From NCBI GenBank assembly GCA_005804885.1, contig SYOX01000138.1, positions 1 through 48,966 of the forward strand: a stretch of 48,966 bases of DNA. Reading direction: 5' to 3'. The position numbers and the translations under genes were made by a program. The stretch comes from Pseudomonadota bacterium. Its GTDB lineage: Bacteria; Myxococcota_A; Bradymonadia; Bradymonadales; GCA-2716585. Positions 48,855 to 48,966 of the stretch are shown in pieces. The first letter of the stretch is position 1, and each line of letters opens with the position of its first letter. The notes beneath the pieces are model-generated. The model ran no database searches, was not told where the DNA came from, and saw nothing but the letters and a program-made list of their open reading frames with translations.

Positions 48855-48917
48855 CCCCGGACAGAGAAAGGCCGCCCCATGACCCGAGGTCATGGGGCGG
48901 CCTTTCTCTGTCCGGGG
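48855..48917 (+). terminator. Perfect 30-bp palindrome with three-base loop
   Basis: Arms CCCCGGACAGAGAAAGGCCG...GACC (48855-48884) and its exact complement (48888-48917) around CGA. The inner part has an AAAGGCCGCCCC / GGGGCGGCCTTT shape, the pattern of a bidirectional intrinsic terminator with A- and T-tracts inside the stem. It is followed by a second short palindrome, GGCGCGCC twice around GTA (48923-48941). Confidence 0.75.
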
Positions 48918-48966
48918 ACTAGCGGCGCGCCGTAGGCGCGCCCCCCGGCCGTGAAAAAAGGAAGCC

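Noticed and set aside
48923..48941. GGCGCGCC twice around GTA as an attachment site
   Set aside because: No integrase or tRNA gene nearby; a short palindrome by itself is not evidence of an att site.

Overview
The window is a GC-rich bacterial chromosome segment with dense, mostly well-spaced or overlapping genes and no tRNA, rRNA, CRISPR array or transposase that I could see. The gene content points to Myxococcota (former Deltaproteobacteria), perhaps a bradymonad-like lineage. The evidence is many large secreted lipoproteins (thrombospondin type 3, FG-GAP/VCBS, Kazal, PPC and Cys-rich modules), C-terminal tails of the MYXO-CTERM kind, a copper monooxygenase fused to a cytochrome-like domain, and a queA-tgt / yajC-secD-secF-recJ cluster. 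The genus cannot be told from sequence alone.

Layout. 1-4.5 kb: tail of a TSP3-repeat surface protein, a VCBS lipoprotein and a methyltransferase. 4.8-9.6 kb (minus strand): cytochrome/PHM-like lipoprotein, LEA14-like lipoprotein, small outer-membrane barrel, MAPEG protein and a BRCT-LRR protein. 9.8-10.3 kb: a small duplicated-domain protein with an SSB-like tail. 10.26-10.97 kb: a composite, inverted repeat island. 10.9-18.1 kb (minus): a tight four-gene operon of secreted PHB-depolymerase-type esterase, outer-membrane barrel, lipoprotein alpha/beta hydrolase and acyl-CoA synthetase. 18.4-22.8 kb: Cys-rich lipoprotein, barrel/lipoprotein pair, a 51-residue peptide and a papain-fold-like lipoprotein. 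22.8-34.1 kb (minus): LeuA-dimer-domain protein, TrmB, metallo-beta-lactamase-fold hydrolase, two small proteins, RecJ, SecF, SecD, YajC, Tgt and QueA. 34.5-39.7 kb (plus): kelch-like lipoprotein, five-Kazal lipoprotein, a small lipoprotein and a barrel. 39.7-43.5 kb (minus): uridine kinase, Nudix hydrolase and a PPC lipoprotein. 43.5-48.8 kb: reductive pyrimidine catabolism (preA and preT on minus, beta-ureidopropionase on plus, from a shared divergent promoter region) and a Tat-exported DUF362 protein, followed by two hairpins at the window end.

How the genes work together. The 10.9-18.1 kb operon reads as a complete scavenging route for an ester or polyester: surface depolymerase, outer-membrane passage, periplasmic ester hydrolysis, and activation of the freed acid with CoA. 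This is the best candidate for an undescribed system. The PreT/PreA complex reduces uracil/thymine and beta-ureidopropionase finishes the pathway, but the middle enzyme (dihydropyrimidinase) is not in the window. The queA/tgt/sec/recJ block is housekeeping.

A recurring oddity is a set of GTCGA-rich minisatellites at gene borders. One supplies the stop codon and last residues of the acyl-CoA synthetase, one lies over the 5' end of queA, and one lies between the beta-ureidopropionase and DUF362 genes.
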